A stretch of DNA of 64,000 bases from Bordetella sp. 02P26C-1 (GTDB taxonomy: Bacteria; Pseudomonadota; Gammaproteobacteria; Burkholderiales; Burkholderiaceae_B): NCBI RefSeq assembly GCF_009763255.1, contig NZ_WSJB01000018.1, forward strand, positions 248,001-312,000, in the 5' to 3' direction. Below the pieces are notes generated by a model. That model saw nothing but the letters and a program-made list of their open reading frames with translations, was not told the DNA's origin and made no database searches. Below are positions 53,004-63,687 of this stretch, one piece after another. Position numbers and translations under genes: made by a program. How positions within the stretch are numbered: position 1 is the stretch's first letter; each line of letters begins with the position of its first letter.

Positions 53004-55043
53004 TCATCGGGGAGCGGACACCGATCGCAACAAGGGGACAAAAACCGCTTTCAACCCCAGCGCGGCATCATCGGTGAGCTGATGTTTGCTGCTATACCAC
53101 GTGCGCCCCTGGCGCGCCGCGAGGCAGTGGTCACCGGCGCATAGATCGACGACAGGATCCACGATCCCGAACGGTTTGACCTTCGGCCATACCTCTTCGA
53201 TAGCCTTGATCACCGGTGCTTGCCGTGCGCGATGCTGCGCAAGCGTTGGCCCAAAAACATCCGCACCCTGCTGGCTCACGCTCAATAAAGCCAATTCGCG
53301 CGGCGCGTCGTCGCTCTCTAACTCGGGCACATCCAGAATCACCGTCACCGCTTTGCCGGCCTGCTGCAAATAGCGAATGGTGTCACGCAACGAGCTGCTG
53401 AAATCCGTCAAAGGGGTAGACACCAGATTGGAGTCCGTCGGTGCGGCCGGCGATTCGGCCGCGCCTATCCAGTAGCCCGCCAAGATCACTTGCTGAATCG
53501 GCGAACGCACAACGTAGTCCATCGCTTCTTGTGTGATCTGCGCGCATTCCGGCCGAACGGCAGAGACCGCGCCACGCAGCGGCACACAATTCGCGTAAGT
53601 CATCGCCACGCCATGAATACCCAAATCACGCGACACCGAATCAAATGCACTGACCCACATCCGCGCATGCGAGTCGCCCATGAGGACGTAGTCAGGCACG
53701 GCATCGGGCTTGGGCGGCTCTCCCAACTGGCATCCGGATTGTCCGGCACGGATCAGGCCAAGTTCAGGTTTGCCTTCGCAATCCAATCCTGGCGGGACGC
53801 TCGTATCCTGTTCGAGTTGCGTCAATACGGGCGGCAACTGCTGCTGATCGCTACGGCTGGCATGCACGGCATAGGTGCCGGCCGCCAGAGAAAGCGCGGT
53901 CAATAGCAATGCGCCTGTCAGGATAAGGACAGGCCGACGCGAGCGGTCGCGATTCCCCTGGAAGGGACGTTCGACGGCCCACCACGTCAGCCAGGACAGG
54001 GCAAAGGTCACGAACAGGGTCATCCAACCCGGGATCTCTGGCCATCCATGCACCGTCCACACCGGTGACCGCGTCAATACCAGCAGCGGCCATTGCCACA
54101 GGTACAGCGACAAGGACATGGCACCGATCCACACCAGCGGACGCCAGGACAAGGCTCTCGCTAACAGCGTGCGCTCGGGCGCACAGCCGCCAAGCAACAA
54201 CAACGCCGTGCCAATAACGGGCGCCAGAGCATGTTCGGCCGGATAAGGGGTCGTGGAATCGTAGGTCAATACGCCCCATAGCACGCAAACCAAACCCACT
54301 ACCGAGACAATGTCACCCAACCAGCGCGGGGGCTGGCCCAGCCGCGAGCCAGCTAAAGACGCGATAAGCCCACCCGCGAAGAATTCCCACGCCCTGCTGC
54401 TCAACAGATAAAACGCCCCGGCGGGATCGCTGCTCAGCTGTATACCGCTGACCCCTAACGACACCAGCAGCAGCCCCCCCAGCAACCCCGCGATGACCCA
54501 GATGGGAGGGGCGGCATCGCTAGCGTGGGCGGCGCTGCGCCGACAACCGCGGAAAATCAATACCAAGAGACATGGCAGCAACACGACGAATTGCGCGGCA
54601 ACCGCCACTGACCACGTCAGCAATAGAGGCTGAGTCGCCAGCGATACCTGCTGCCAATAGTTGTTGGCATCGTCCCAGAAAAAGAAATTGGCGGCAAAAT
54701 AAGCCGCGTGCTGTGCCGCCTGGCCCGCAGCGCTGAAAGCGTCTGGCATCAGGCCATAAAACCCTGCCACCAGCGTACCCACCAGCACGACCGTCAAAAC
54801 CGGCATGACCCGGCATGCCCGCCGCGCATAGAACGCCAAGAACGAGAAATCGTCTTGGTACAGGCTCGACAACAAGCTTGCAGTCAGCAGATAGCCTGTG
54901 ATGACAAAGAAAACATCGACACCGACATAGCCCCCGCCAAAACCGGCCACCCCGGCATGAAAGAGCAATACCGCTAAAACGGCCAGCGCCCGCAGCCCGT
55001 CGATATCAGGACGATAGGCGGGGGAATAGGAATAGGAAGACAT
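53004..55043 (-). CDS. Acyltransferase 3 / SGNH membrane O-acyltransferase
   Basis: 679 residues from ATG 55043. Residues 1-370 form ten to eleven membrane segments with YRPDIDGLRALAVLAVLLFHAGV (essential Arg and His) and GGGYVGVDVFFVITGYLLT, the AT3 hallmarks. The C-terminal half (about 440-680) is a periplasmic SGNH domain with GDSHARMW carrying the nucleophile serine. OafA-like enzymes O-acetylate O-antigen or peptidoglycan sugars. Its place next to the LPS genes suggests the polysaccharide as substrate, but it is on a separate transcript. Confidence 0.9.
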   Translation of the reverse strand: MSSYSYSPAYRPDIDGLRALAVLAVLLFHAGVAGFGGGYVGVDVFFVITGYLLTASLLSSLYQDDFSFLAFYARRACRVMPVLTVVLVGTLVAGFYGLMPDAFSAAGQAAQHAAYFAANFFFWDDANNYWQQVSLATQPLLLTWSVAVAAQFVVLLPCLLVLIFRGCRRSAAHASDAAPPIWVIAGLLGGLLLVSLGVSGIQLSSDPAGAFYLLSSRAWEFFAGGLIASLAGSRLGQPPRWLGDIVSVVGLVCVLWGVLTYDSTTPYPAEHALAPVIGTALLLLGGCAPERTLLARALSWRPLVWIGAMSLSLYLWQWPLLVLTRSPVWTVHGWPEIPGWMTLFVTFALSWLTWWAVERPFQGNRDRSRRPVLILTGALLLTALSLAAGTYAVHASRSDQQQLPPVLTQLEQDTSVPPGLDCEGKPELGLIRAGQSGCQLGEPPKPDAVPDYVLMGDSHARMWVSAFDSVSRDLGIHGVAMTYANCVPLRGAVSAVRPECAQITQEAMDYVVRSPIQQVILAGYWIGAAESPAAPTDSNLVSTPLTDFSSSLRDTIRYLQQAGKAVTVILDVPELESDDAPRELALLSVSQQGADVFGPTLAQHRARQAPVIKAIEEVWPKVKPFGIVDPVVDLCAGDHCLAARQGRTWYSSKHQLTDDAALGLKAVFVPLLRSVSAPR

Positions 55044-55453
55044 ACGGCCCAAGACTGCCCGGTTTCACAATGACTCGCGTCGGACCGTGCGCGAGCGCAT
55101 CGGTTCAACCTCGACAGTTTGCATCGGATTGCGAAAGCCACGCAGCGCCGTCTGCTGGACGACGGCCGGCAAAAGAGATAGTCCCGCGCACACGCGCATG
55201 GGGACTGCGGCCCAACTCAAATTCGACAATAGCAAAATGACTCCATCCATACAGGCCAGACCCAATACTAGCCGCTGATGATATTGGGTGTATGCGCAGT
55301 TTACCTGCATCTAATTATGCCGTTTGGCTACCAGTGGCGAACGGCTTGAGATGTCGCACCAGGGCGTCACCCGGGCGGCGCCGACCTCAAATCAGTGACA
55401 AGCGCCACGGCCAGGTCCACAATGGATCTATCCCATAGATCGAGGAGACCGCC
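55044..55453. other. 410-bp gap between acyltransferase and CoxG-like gene
   Basis: It contains the doubtful minus-strand ORF at 55065-55310, then about 140 bp with no recognisable gene leading to GAGGAGACC, the ribosome-binding site of the CoxG-like gene. Confidence 0.6.
55065..55310 (-). CDS. Doubtful small membrane protein
   Basis: 81 codons from ATG 55310. It could encode one hydrophobic segment (GVILLLSNLSWAAVPMRVCA) and an Arg-rich end. It ends 21 bp before the acyltransferase start on the same strand. No family recognised and codon use is indifferent; a second ATG 60 bp later would leave only 61 residues. May be a remnant or not a gene. Confidence 0.25.
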   Translation of the reverse strand: MQVNCAYTQYHQRLVLGLACMDGVILLLSNLSWAAVPMRVCAGLSLLPAVVQQTALRGFRNPMQTVEVEPMRSRTVRRESL

Positions 55454-56023
55454 ATGCGCATTGCCGATGCCCAATGGATTCCCTCCACCCCGCATCAGAC
55501 CTGGGATGCGTTGATGGATCCCGCCGTGCTGCAAAAGTGCTTACCGGGGTGCGTCCACATCGAGCGACGTTCACCGACGGAGTACGCGTTATGCCTGCAA
55601 AGCCAGGTGGGCGGCGTGGAGTCCCGATATGAAGGCGAAGTCTTGCTCTCGGAATTAAACCCGCCCCATAGCTGCTCACTGGCGTTCGAGGGCAAAAGCG
55701 AAACCGCCAGCCTTGCCATTGGCACGGCACAGATCCAGCTTGCCGACAAAGACGATGGCACGCGGCTGGCCTATACCGTAGCCGCCATGGCCGGTGGCAG
55801 CCTCGCGAAAGTCGGTGAACCGCTATTGCTAAAGGCCGGCAACAAAGTGGTGTCGCAGTTTTTCGCCGCTTTTATCGACCACATGGCCAAGTTGCCACGC
55901 ACCGCGCCCCCTCCCGCGCCTGCCGGCCCACCCGAGCGCGGGCTGGCGGCGTCGCGCTGGTCTTGGGCGGTTGTCATCGCCGTGGTGGTGGCGCTCGTGG
56001 GGTACCACGCGTTTTTCAAATAA
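55454..56023 (+). CDS. CoxG-like SRPBCC protein with C-terminal membrane anchor
   Basis: 189 residues. Residues 1-145 resemble carbon monoxide dehydrogenase subunit G (PF06240): WDALMDPAVLQKCLPGC, YEGEVLLSEL, and the C-terminal helix VSQFFAAFIDHMAK. A Pro-rich linker leads to a single membrane segment (WSWAVVIAVVVALVGYHAFF). In CO oxidisers CoxG tethers the dehydrogenase to the membrane; there are no cox genes here, so it probably serves another molybdenum hydroxylase or an unknown role. Confidence 0.85.
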   Translation: MRIADAQWIPSTPHQTWDALMDPAVLQKCLPGCVHIERRSPTEYALCLQSQVGGVESRYEGEVLLSELNPPHSCSLAFEGKSETASLAIGTAQIQLADKDDGTRLAYTVAAMAGGSLAKVGEPLLLKAGNKVVSQFFAAFIDHMAKLPRTAPPPAPAGPPERGLAASRWSWAVVIAVVVALVGYHAFFK

Positions 56024-56125
56024 ACCGCGCACCTTGCCTTTTCGGACGCGATGCGTGCGATGCCATGGCACCGGGCACGCTAATGATGTTTAATTCTCTG
56101 ATCGGTCAATGATATCCTTGGTGCA

Positions 56126-57568
56126 ATGAACGCAGCCGCCACGCCTCCCGCCGAATCGCCCGCCGAACCGCCTCGAACTAAACGTGATCTGCTGATGGCC
56201 ATGGCGGGCGTGTCGGCGACCGTGGTACTGGCTGCGTTTGATTCCACCATTGTGAGCACCACATTGCCACGCGTGGCCGAGGCGCTCAATGGCATGGCGC
56301 TCTACGCGTGGGTGGGTACGGGATATCTGCTCGCCACGGCCGCGTCGATTTTGATCTTTGGACGGCTGGGCGACCTCTTCGGTCGCAAGCCGTGGATGCT
56401 GCTATCCATCGCCATTATCGCGCTAGGCTCGATTTCCTGTGGGCTATCGCAGTCGATGGAGCAGCTCATCGCGTTTCGGACGCTACAAGGCGTAGGCGGC
56501 GGCATGATGATCGCCACGGCGTTCGCCGCGCCCGCCGACCTGTTTCCTGATGCCAAGGAACGCGTGCGCTGGCTGGCGCTGGTGTCGGCCACCTTCGCGA
56601 TGGCCAGTGGCATCGGACCCTTGCTGGGTGGGGCCGCGACCCAGGCGCTGGGCTGGCGGGCGGCATTCTTTATTTCGCCTTGCGCCGCGATCGTGGCGAT
56701 GTTCTTGCTGGTGCGTTATTTCCCTCGCATGCGGCCGGCCGGCGCACAAAGCGGCGGACGGCGCATTGATTGGCTGGGCGCTTTGTTGTTAGTCATCGCG
56801 GTCAGTGCACCGCTGGCCGCGATGGAATTAGGCTTCGCTCCTGGCGGACATGCGCATCCCATGGCGGCACTGGCCTTGGCCGTCGCGGGGATCGCGGCCA
56901 TCGCGTGTTTGATTCCGTATGAACGGCGTATTGCGTGGCCGATATTCCCATTACGCGTCATCGCGCAGCCTGAGCCGCAGTTGCTGAACATCGCGTCACT
57001 GGCCGTCGGTGCGGTGATGTTTATTTTGATCTTCTTCAGTCCCCTGCTGCTGCAGACGCAGATGGGCTATACGCCCAGCGAGGCGGGGCTGCTCCTGACG
57101 CCGCTGGTCGCGGCGATTCCGGTGGGCAGTATCGTCAGCGGCTATCTGTTTCCGAAACAGACCGAGCCGCAACGGCTCATGGTGTTTGGCGGCTGCTTGT
57201 TGGCCGTGGGTTCATTGATGGTGCTGACCTTCAATGCCGACTCGCCCGTGATCTGGATCCTGGCGGCGTTTTTCGTCAATGGCACAGCATTGGGATTCTT
57301 GTTGCCTAACCTGACGCTATTCATGCAGATGCTGAGCGAGCGGCGCGATGTGGGTGTGGCGTCCGCGCTGGTGCAGACGACGCGGGCCATTGGCAGCGCC
57401 GCCGGCACGGCATTGGTGGGCATCGCCATCGCGCGCAGTTCGGTGCTCGATGGCGTGCGCATGGGCTTGGTGTTTTCCGCCGTGCTGGCGTTGATCTGCG
57501 CCTATCTCGCGCATCGCGTGAAAATGAAAAACGTGTTGACCCGTCAGGCCGCACGTCGCAACGCCTGA
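56126..57568 (+). CDS. MFS multidrug transporter, DHA2 (14-TM) type
   Basis: 480 residues. AFDSTIVSTTLPRVAEAL is the DHA2 motif D1-like start in TM1, FGRLGDLFGRKP is motif A, and GGGMMIATAFAAPADLFP follows in TM4/5. About 14 hydrophobic segments. Such proteins export drugs or dyes against the proton gradient. It is 7 bp from the EamA transporter gene and probably co-transcribed. No regulator is adjacent. Confidence 0.88.
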   Translation: MNAAATPPAESPAEPPRTKRDLLMAMAGVSATVVLAAFDSTIVSTTLPRVAEALNGMALYAWVGTGYLLATAASILIFGRLGDLFGRKPWMLLSIAIIALGSISCGLSQSMEQLIAFRTLQGVGGGMMIATAFAAPADLFPDAKERVRWLALVSATFAMASGIGPLLGGAATQALGWRAAFFISPCAAIVAMFLLVRYFPRMRPAGAQSGGRRIDWLGALLLVIAVSAPLAAMELGFAPGGHAHPMAALALAVAGIAAIACLIPYERRIAWPIFPLRVIAQPEPQLLNIASLAVGAVMFILIFFSPLLLQTQMGYTPSEAGLLLTPLVAAIPVGSIVSGYLFPKQTEPQRLMVFGGCLLAVGSLMVLTFNADSPVIWILAAFFVNGTALGFLLPNLTLFMQMLSERRDVGVASALVQTTRAIGSAAGTALVGIAIARSSVLDGVRMGLVFSAVLALICAYLAHRVKMKNVLTRQAARRNA

Positions 57569-57575
57569 GCCCGCC

Positions 57576-58484
57576 ATGCGACGTCGCGATCTGCTGGACC
57601 TGATCACGTTGGCCGCCTTGTTTGGCGCGTCTTTTTTATTCATGCGTGTCGCGGTACCCGAATTCGGTCCCGGCCCGCTTGCGGCTCTGAGGGTGAGTTT
57701 CGGTGCCTTGACGCTGCTGCCCATCGCTCTGATGCGCGGCCGGCTGCCCGTCATTGCGCGACATTGGAGAGCCATTCTGGGCGTGGGCGCGCTCAACTCA
57801 GCGATTCCCTTCATCCTGTACACCTATGCCGCGCAGTCGTTGGGAGCGGGCTTTCTATCGGTGGCCAATGCCGTCACACCCGTCTGGGGCGCGGTCATCG
57901 GATGGATATGGTTCAAAGATCGCCTGCCGATGTCGCGTACGATCGGCCTGGGTATCGCGGTGGTGGGTATCGTCGTTCTGGTCTGGGACAAACTGGATTT
58001 TCGCGGCGGCGATGCCGGGGGAACCGCGATTCTGGCCGCTATTGGCGCGCCGCTTTGCTATGGCATCGCGGCCAACTGGACCAAACGATTCCTGAGCCAT
58101 GTCGATGCGCTTTCGAGCGCCACGGGGTCCATGCTGGCGGCAGCTCTGATTCTTTCGCCTTTCGCCGTCTTGCACTGGCCGCAGACGCCGGTGTCAGGCT
58201 TGGCATGGCTGGCGACGCTGGCGCTGGCCGTGGGCTCCACCGGCTTCGCCTATATCCTGTTCTTTCGTCTCATCAGCCGCATTGGCCCGACGGCCGCGGT
58301 CAGCGTGACTTTGCTGGTGCCGGTATTCGGGGTGTTGTGGGGCGTGTGGCTGCTTAACGAAAGCGTGACGCCTTCGATTCTGGCGGGCGCCTGCGTGATC
58401 ATGCTGGGCACAGCCCTCGCGTTGGGTTTAATCGGCGGCGCCAAGCGAGAGGCCAAGCCCAACACAACCACGCGCAGCGAGTAA
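57576..58484 (+). CDS. EamA (DMT) family transporter
   Basis: 302 residues, ten membrane segments in two EamA repeats: LAALFGASFLFMRVAVPEFGP starts the first and GAPLCYGIAANWTKRFL the second. RhaT/YdcZ-like metabolite exporter; the substrate cannot be predicted. It ends 30 bp from the convergent clsB. Confidence 0.88.
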   Translation: MRRRDLLDLITLAALFGASFLFMRVAVPEFGPGPLAALRVSFGALTLLPIALMRGRLPVIARHWRAILGVGALNSAIPFILYTYAAQSLGAGFLSVANAVTPVWGAVIGWIWFKDRLPMSRTIGLGIAVVGIVVLVWDKLDFRGGDAGGTAILAAIGAPLCYGIAANWTKRFLSHVDALSSATGSMLAAALILSPFAVLHWPQTPVSGLAWLATLALAVGSTGFAYILFFRLISRIGPTAAVSVTLLVPVFGVLWGVWLLNESVTPSILAGACVIMLGTALALGLIGGAKREAKPNTTTRSE

Positions 58485-58514
58485 CGGTGCCACCCCTCAG
58501 GGAATTCGCGGCGA

Positions 58515-59729
58515 TCAATAGTCGCCAGCGCGCCCCGTCAATGCCACACCAATACGCAGCATCCGATAAGCCACCGCATCCACACAGCGTTTGCCCCATC
58601 CGCGCTTGTCATAGTCCGAACGGCGCACAAGGCGGCCTCCATCGCGAATAGCGGTCTCCAAGCGTTCTTGCAGTTCGTGCGCGAACGCTGCATCGTCCAC
58701 CACGACATTGGCCTCGCGCGCGAGCAGCAAGCTAAACGGATCCAGGTTGGACGAGCCCACCGTCGCCACGTCGTCGATCACCGCTACCTTGGCATGCAGA
58801 TAGCTCGGCATGTACTCATAGATCTCGACGCCGCCCTCAAGCAGCTGATCGTACAGTGACCGCGTGGCGTGGTACTGCAAGTGGTATTCGACCTTGCCCT
58901 GCAGCAATAGTCGTACGCGCACTCCCCGCTTGACCGCGTCAAGCAGTGCGCGACGAAACTGACCGCCGGGAAAGAAGTAAGCGTTGGCAATCAAGATCTC
59001 GCGTGTCGCATGCTCGATGCCATAGAGATACGCGCGCTCGAAAGTCTGCCGATACCGCACGTTGTCACGCAGCACGAGTGCGGCACGCTGAGCGCCCACT
59101 GCGGCGACCGGGGGCTTCCTGGCGGGTACGCCCAGCCGAAACCTGCCCCATTCACGCGGATGCCGGCGCAGGCGTGCCCAGTTCAAACGCACCCACAGGA
59201 GTTCTTGGGCATGCACGGCCCGGGCGACCAACGACCCTCTGATTCGCACGGCAAAGTCAAAGCGCGGCGTGGCGATGCCATCGTCTGGGTCCAGATCGTC
59301 GTAGTCATCGACCACATTGATACCGCCCACGAAGGCCACCTCGCCATCGACCACCGTCACCTTGCGGTGCAGACGCCGCAGTCGGCTGCGCGAGGGAACC
59401 AGCCGTCGATACCACGGTGGCTCGGGACGAAAAACACGGCAATACGCACCGGCCGCACGCAACCGGTCGTGCACGGCCTGCGCCGAATCGGCGCAGCCAA
59501 AGCCATCGAGCACCACACGCACCTTCACCCCACGACGCGCCGCCTGCTCCAGGCTTTGCATGACCTTTACGCCGGTTCGATCCAGCACAAAGATATAGGT
59601 TTCCAGGTGCACACTGACGCGCGCGGCATCGATTGCCTGACAGAGCGCCGGAAAAAAGTCGGCGCCATTTTGCAGCAGCTCGATGACGTTATCGTCGGTC
59701 CAGTCCAGCCTGACGATATCGCCCTTCAC
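58515..59729 (-). CDS. clsB: Cardiolipin synthase B-like phospholipase D family protein
   Basis: 404 residues from a GTG at 59729 that overlaps the preceding stop (GTGA); a longer frame runs into the upstream gene. Two HKD motifs: HRKVTVVDGEVAFVGG and HAKVAVIDDVATVGSSNLD. No N-terminal membrane anchor, as in E. coli ClsB (YbhO). It makes cardiolipin from phosphatidylglycerol and a second phospholipid. The upstream gene is the YbhP-like partner, as in E. coli. Confidence 0.92.
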   Translation of the reverse strand: MKGDIVRLDWTDDNVIELLQNGADFFPALCQAIDAARVSVHLETYIFVLDRTGVKVMQSLEQAARRGVKVRVVLDGFGCADSAQAVHDRLRAAGAYCRVFRPEPPWYRRLVPSRSRLRRLHRKVTVVDGEVAFVGGINVVDDYDDLDPDDGIATPRFDFAVRIRGSLVARAVHAQELLWVRLNWARLRRHPREWGRFRLGVPARKPPVAAVGAQRAALVLRDNVRYRQTFERAYLYGIEHATREILIANAYFFPGGQFRRALLDAVKRGVRVRLLLQGKVEYHLQYHATRSLYDQLLEGGVEIYEYMPSYLHAKVAVIDDVATVGSSNLDPFSLLLAREANVVVDDAAFAHELQERLETAIRDGGRLVRRSDYDKRGWGKRCVDAVAYRMLRIGVALTGRAGDY

Positions 59730-60589
59730 GGCAGCTCGAGCTCCGCAAGCAGCGGCGCGTGATCCGACAGGCGCGCCCACTGACGTCCACGCAGCACGCG
59801 CGCGCTACGCACGGCGAAACCGCGCTGGTAGATGCGGTCCAGGCGGAACCAGGGGAACAAGGCCGGAAAGGTGCGAGGTGGGGGCGCCAGCGCACACACC
59901 GCGCCATCCATACCCAACTGATTGCTGCGCTCTTGCACGGCAAAGGCATTGGGCACGCCGCGCAGCGCATTGCTCAGGCGCCGCACGGAGTCGCGCAGTT
60001 TCGGCAGGTCGCCGCCATGACTGCGGGGAGCGTTGGCAAAGACCTCCACCACGCCCAACTGCTGCACGAACAAGGGGGCAAGCCTGTCGTTCCAGTCGTT
60101 GAAGTCGCCGGCGATCAGAATCGGATCGCCATCGGGCACCAGACGCGAGATGCGCTCGGTCAGGGCGGAGATTTGCCGCGTGCGACTGCCGGCAAAGAGC
60201 CCGAGGTGCACGACAAAGCAATGCACATCCCGATCCTGAATGCGCACGCGCGCATGCAGCAACCCGCGCTGCTCCAGGCGATGATCGGAGATGTCCTGAT
60301 TTTCGTGGTCCAGAATGTCGTACCGCGACAGCAATGCGTTGCCGTGCTCGGTACGGTCGCGTACGGCATTACAGCCATAGGCGACATTCAAATGCAGGGC
60401 TGCGGCCAGGGACTCATGCTGCGCATCGAGCATGGAACGCTGGTCATTGCGGCCCTGTACTTCCTGCAGAAACACCAGGTCGGGGCGCAACCCGTACAGA
60501 CCCAATCGCAAACCATTGAGCGATTCGCGATGTCCCAGGGACGAGCGTCCCTTGTGGATGTTGTAGCTGACGACGCGGATTAGCGACAT
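59726..60589 (-). CDS. Endonuclease/exonuclease/phosphatase family protein, YbhP-like
   Basis: 287 residues. Catalytic motifs: VSYNIHKG, LQEVQGR, GDFNDWND and SDHAPL, all expected for the metal-dependent EEP fold. No signal peptide. In E. coli ybhP lies directly upstream of ybhO (clsB), and the same coupled arrangement is kept here, which hints at a phospholipid-related phosphodiesterase rather than a nuclease. Confidence 0.9.
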   Translation of the reverse strand: MSLIRVVSYNIHKGRSSLGHRESLNGLRLGLYGLRPDLVFLQEVQGRNDQRSMLDAQHESLAAALHLNVAYGCNAVRDRTEHGNALLSRYDILDHENQDISDHRLEQRGLLHARVRIQDRDVHCFVVHLGLFAGSRTRQISALTERISRLVPDGDPILIAGDFNDWNDRLAPLFVQQLGVVEVFANAPRSHGGDLPKLRDSVRRLSNALRGVPNAFAVQERSNQLGMDGAVCALAPPPRTFPALFPWFRLDRIYQRGFAVRSARVLRGRQWARLSDHAPLLAELELP

Positions 60590-60622
60590 GAACCGAATGA
60601 CGCCCCTCTATGCAACGGACAA

Positions 60623-60641
60623 GGGCAGCCTAAAGCTGCCC
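60623..60641 (-). terminator. Hairpin downstream of aspS
   Basis: GGGCAGC (60623-60629) and GCTGCCC (60635-60641) form a perfect 7-bp stem with a 5-nt loop, 71 bp after the aspS stop. On the minus strand it is followed by TTGT only. Probable terminator between aspS and the YbhP-like gene. Confidence 0.5.
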
Positions 60642-60711
60642 TCCTCCTGGCTGACGGATCCGTGGCATGCGTCTAACCGCAACGCACACCACCCTCTGTC
60701 CGCAGCTTACT

Positions 60712-62499
<1,788 letters not shown>

Positions 62500-62540
62500 T
62501 GCGGGATGACTCCTAGGTGCTGTGTGTCAGCGTAAAAAGT

Positions 62541-63188
62541 TTACAGATCGGCGGCTGGGGCCGCCGGGATGGGGGTGGCGGAGACGGCATTCGGAGCCGG
62601 CGGCGCCACCACGCCCATGGATACGATGTACTTCAATGCCGCGTCCACGCTCATTTGCAGTTCGATCACGTGGTCACGCGGCATCATCAAAAAAAAGCCC
62701 GAGGTCGGGTTCGGCGTGGTCGGAACATAGACACTGACATGTTCGCCCGGCAGATGTTCCGCTACCTCGCCGCCCGGCGCGCCCGTCAGAAACGCAATAG
62801 TCCATGACCCGGCGCGCGGATACTGCACCAGCACGGCCTGGCGAAACGCCTGTCCGTTGGGCGCGAGCACGGTGTCGCTGACTTGCTTGACCGAATTGTA
62901 GATGGAACGCACCAGCGGAATGCGCCCGAGCAGGGATTCCCACTGCTCGAGCAACGAGCGACCCAAAAGATTCGCGGCGAACACGCCCGTCAGCAAGACG
63001 ACCGTGATCACCAGTACAAAGCGAAAGCCAGGGATATAGACGCCAAAGAGCGCCTGCGACGACAAGAAGCTGGGCACAAAGCCCTCGAGCGTGGCCACCA
63101 GCAGCCCGAGCACCCAGACGGTGATCGCCAGCGGTACCCAGATGAGCAGGCCGGTGATGAAAAACTTCTTGATGACGCGCATGCTCAT
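62541..63188 (-). CDS. DUF502 family membrane protein
   Basis: About 215 residues from ATG 63188 (MSMRVIKKFFITGLLIW); a TTG at 63206 overlapping the fmdB stop or the ATG at 63182 are alternatives. Two membrane segments near the N-terminus, then VRSIYNSVKQVSDTVL and FVPTTPNPTSGFFLMMP-like blocks (here VYVPTTPNPTSGFF) typical of DUF502. Function unknown. The order fmdB-DUF502-aspS is conserved in Burkholderiales. Confidence 0.9.
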   Translation of the reverse strand: MSMRVIKKFFITGLLIWVPLAITVWVLGLLVATLEGFVPSFLSSQALFGVYIPGFRFVLVITVVLLTGVFAANLLGRSLLEQWESLLGRIPLVRSIYNSVKQVSDTVLAPNGQAFRQAVLVQYPRAGSWTIAFLTGAPGGEVAEHLPGEHVSVYVPTTPNPTSGFFLMMPRDHVIELQMSVDAALKYIVSMGVVAPPAPNAVSATPIPAAPAADL

Positions 63189-63202
63189 CGCGGGTACGCC
63201 GC

Positions 63203-63496
63203 TCAACTTGTCGTAGCCGGGGCAGCCGGAGCGGCGGCGGGCGTACTCTCGGTCTTAGCGGCCGTGGCCGGTGCGCTAGTGCCCGAGGACGACGAAGCGC
63301 CACCGCTCGAGCCGTTATTGCGGAAATCCGTCACGTACCAGCCAGAGCCCTTGAGCTGAAATCCAGCCGCAGTGACCTGCTTGGTATACGTGGATTGGCC
63401 GCATTCGGGGCAAACCGTCAGCGGCGCGTCAGACATTTTTTGCAGCACGTCCTGGGCATGGCCGCAGGCGCTGCATCGGTAAGCATAGATAGGCAT
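63203..63496 (-). CDS. FmdB-family zinc-ribbon protein
   Basis: 97 residues. MPIYAYRCSACGH with C8 and C11, and CPECG with C29 and C32 form the zinc ribbon. The C-terminal half is low-complexity Ser/Ala/Thr. Regulatory or chaperone role suggested for the family, not proven. Confidence 0.9.
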   Translation of the reverse strand: MPIYAYRCSACGHAQDVLQKMSDAPLTVCPECGQSTYTKQVTAAGFQLKGSGWYVTDFRNNGSSGGASSSSGTSAPATAAKTESTPAAAPAAPATTS

Positions 63497-63634
63497 GGTT
63501 GGGAACTTCCAGGCACACCGGCATCAAAAACCGCCGTCTTGCCACCCGGCCAAGCGGGCGGCTGCCTGGCGGCGCCGGATCCAATACGGGAAAGTATTGA
63601 ATTTTAGCGGGTTTTGCTGACGAGAGACGGGGCG

Positions 63635-63660
63635 CCCGCCGGGGTCACCCGCCGGGGTCA
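63635..63660. repeat. Two tandem copies of a 13-bp unit
   Basis: CCCGCCGGGGTCA occurs twice in a row, with a partial third copy (CCCGCCG) after it, in the gap between the antiporter and fmdB genes. Function unknown. Confidence 0.6.
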
Positions 63661-63687
63661 CCCGCCGTCGCCCCCGCGCCCAGCGAA